Shown here piece after piece: positions 63,071-64,000 of a stretch of 64,000 nt of DNA. Position 1 is the first letter of the stretch. Each line of letters starts with the position of its first letter. The stretch lies in NCBI RefSeq assembly GCF_900230215.1, contig NZ_LT907982.1:124001-188000 (forward strand). Direction: 5' to 3'. Origin of the DNA: Jatrophihabitans sp. GAS493 (GTDB lineage: Bacteria > Actinomycetota > Actinomycetes > Mycobacteriales > Jatrophihabitantaceae). The notes under the pieces were generated by a model. That model was given only the letters and a program-made list of their open reading frames with translations. It searched no databases and was not told the origin of the DNA. Made by a program: the position numbers and the translations under genes.

Positions 63071-64000
63071 GTGACCTATTTAGCTGCCCCCGACCGGTAC
63101 GACACGATGACCTACCGCCGTTGTGGCCGCAGTGGTGTGTTGCTACCCGCCATCTCACTCGGGCTGTGGCACAACTTCGGCGACGACAAGGCGTTCGACG
63201 TACAGCGGGCGATCCTGCGCCGGGCCTTCGATGCCGGCATCACCCACTTCGATCTCGCCAACAACTACGGGCCGCCGTACGGCAGTGCCGAGACCAACTT
63301 CGGACGTCACTACCGCGACGACTTCCGCCCCTACCGCGACGAGCTCTTCCTCTCCACCAAGGCCGGCTACGACATGTGGCCCGGGCCGTACGGGGACAAC
63401 GGCTCCCGCAAGTACCTGCTGGCCAGCCTGGATCAGTCGCTGAGCCGGATGGGCGTCGACTACGTCGACGTCTTCTACTCCCACCGCTTCGACCCGCAGA
63501 CCCCGCTGGAGGAGACGCTCGGCGCCCTCGACACGGCGGTGCGACAGGGGAAGGCGCTCTACGCCGGAATCTCCTCCTACTCCGGCGAACGCACGGCCGA
63601 AGCCGTCCGCATCCTGCGCGAACTGGGCACTCCGGTGCTCATCCACCAACCGTCATACTCGCTGCTCAATCGCTGGATCGAGGAGGACCTCCTCGATACG
63701 GTCGGACAGGAAGGCATCGGGCTGATCGCCTTCTCCCCATTGGCCCAGGGGATGCTCACCTCGAAATACCTGGACGGCATTCCGGCCGAGTCCCGGATGG
63801 CCCAGGACAAGTCACTGGACCCCGAGCTGCTCAGCGAGCAGAACCTCACCCACATCCGGGCACTGAATGACCTCGCGGCGGCCCGTGGCCAGTCGCTGGC
63901 CCAGCTCGCACTGGCCTGGTGCCTGCGCGACGAGCGGGTCACCTCGGTCCTGGTCGGGGCCAGCAGCGTGGCTCAGCTGGAGGATAACCTGGCCGCCCTG
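63071..64000 (+). CDS. Aldo/keto reductase (partial, runs off window)
   Basis: The first 310 residues of an aldo/keto reductase of the L-glyceraldehyde 3-phosphate reductase (YghZ-like) group, open to the last base. It has MTYRRCGRSGVLLPAISLGL, FDLANNYGPPYGSAETNFGR (catalytic Asp, Tyr), LSTKAGYDMWPGPYGDNGSR (Lys) and FYSHRFDPQTPLEETLG (His). Start GTG 63071 has GGTGAG nearby; ATG 63107 is an alternative. Only about 20-40 residues should be missing. Confidence 0.9.
   Translation, partial: MTYLAAPDRYDTMTYRRCGRSGVLLPAISLGLWHNFGDDKAFDVQRAILRRAFDAGITHFDLANNYGPPYGSAETNFGRHYRDDFRPYRDELFLSTKAGYDMWPGPYGDNGSRKYLLASLDQSLSRMGVDYVDVFYSHRFDPQTPLEETLGALDTAVRQGKALYAGISSYSGERTAEAVRILRELGTPVLIHQPSYSLLNRWIEEDLLDTVGQEGIGLIAFSPLAQGMLTSKYLDGIPAESRMAQDKSLDPELLSEQNLTHIRALNDLAAARGQSLAQLALAWCLRDERVTSVLVGASSVAQLEDNLAAL

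Overview
This is a high-GC actinobacterial chromosome segment that is almost entirely coding. The lineage call rests on genes largely restricted to Actinobacteria: sepH, DUF3027, DUF2530, DUF2771, DUF3263 with a LytR_C protein, SCO4226-like DUF4242, and bacterial XPB next to a helicase-C_3 protein. It also rests on HrcA/CIRCE control of a GroEL2-type chaperonin, frequent GTG starts, and 1-8 nt ATGA/GTGA/TGATG gene overlaps. Adjacent mqnB and mqnD show menaquinone synthesis by the futalosine route. Gene content and order recall Streptomyces and Frankiales-type genomes, but I cannot name a genus.

Layout. 1-5.1 kb: rpsI (cut by the window edge) and rplM on the minus strand behind a probable promoter with a 5'-end hairpin, then an SRPBCC protein, an ABC-F ATPase, DUF952, a Nudix hydrolase and a metallo-hydrolase. 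5.1-12.6 kb, mostly minus: an ABC-2 export system with a galM epimerase upstream, a large secreted S53 peptidase with three C-terminal repeats, and MFS-pdxH. 12.7-19.9 kb, plus: citrate synthase 2, serC, the division protein gene sepH, and a two-subunit ABC exporter with an asymmetric catalytic site. 20-24.7 kb, minus: a marR-MFS-trmH operon with a clear operator, then an operon of a membrane protein, DUF5995 and a GNAT enzyme. 24.8-30 kb: a LAL-type LuxR regulator, a DUF4242 protein and a fused pabB-pabC.

30-36 kb: DUF3027, MFS, DUF2771 lipoprotein, mqnB, mqnD and an aldo/keto reductase. 36-44.5 kb: two cold-shock proteins around envelope proteins, an S66 peptidase and the helicase-C_3/XPB pair. 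44.5-50.3 kb: SDR-CMD operon, a glutathionyl-hydroquinone-reductase-like protein, a secreted protein, and groEL behind two CIRCE operators. 50.4-59.3 kb: MMPL transporter, DinB protein, a CPA1 antiporter fused to a UBP zinc finger, an AbiEi/DUF559-like protein bracketed by palindromes, threonine synthase behind a SAM-I riboswitch, and the LytR_C (VirR-like)/DUF3263 pair. 59.5-64 kb: tandem DnaA-box-like 9-mers, a WXG100-like protein coupled to an alpha/beta hydrolase, an acyl-CoA synthetase and a truncated aldo/keto reductase.

Most of the window is conserved core chromosome. I found no CRISPR array, prophage, insertion sequence, rRNA or tRNA, and no complete new defence system. The least explained parts are the dispersed palindromes, the paired DnaA-box-like sites, the WXG100-like/hydrolase pair, the antiporter-UBP fusion and the SAM-I/threonine synthase pairing.
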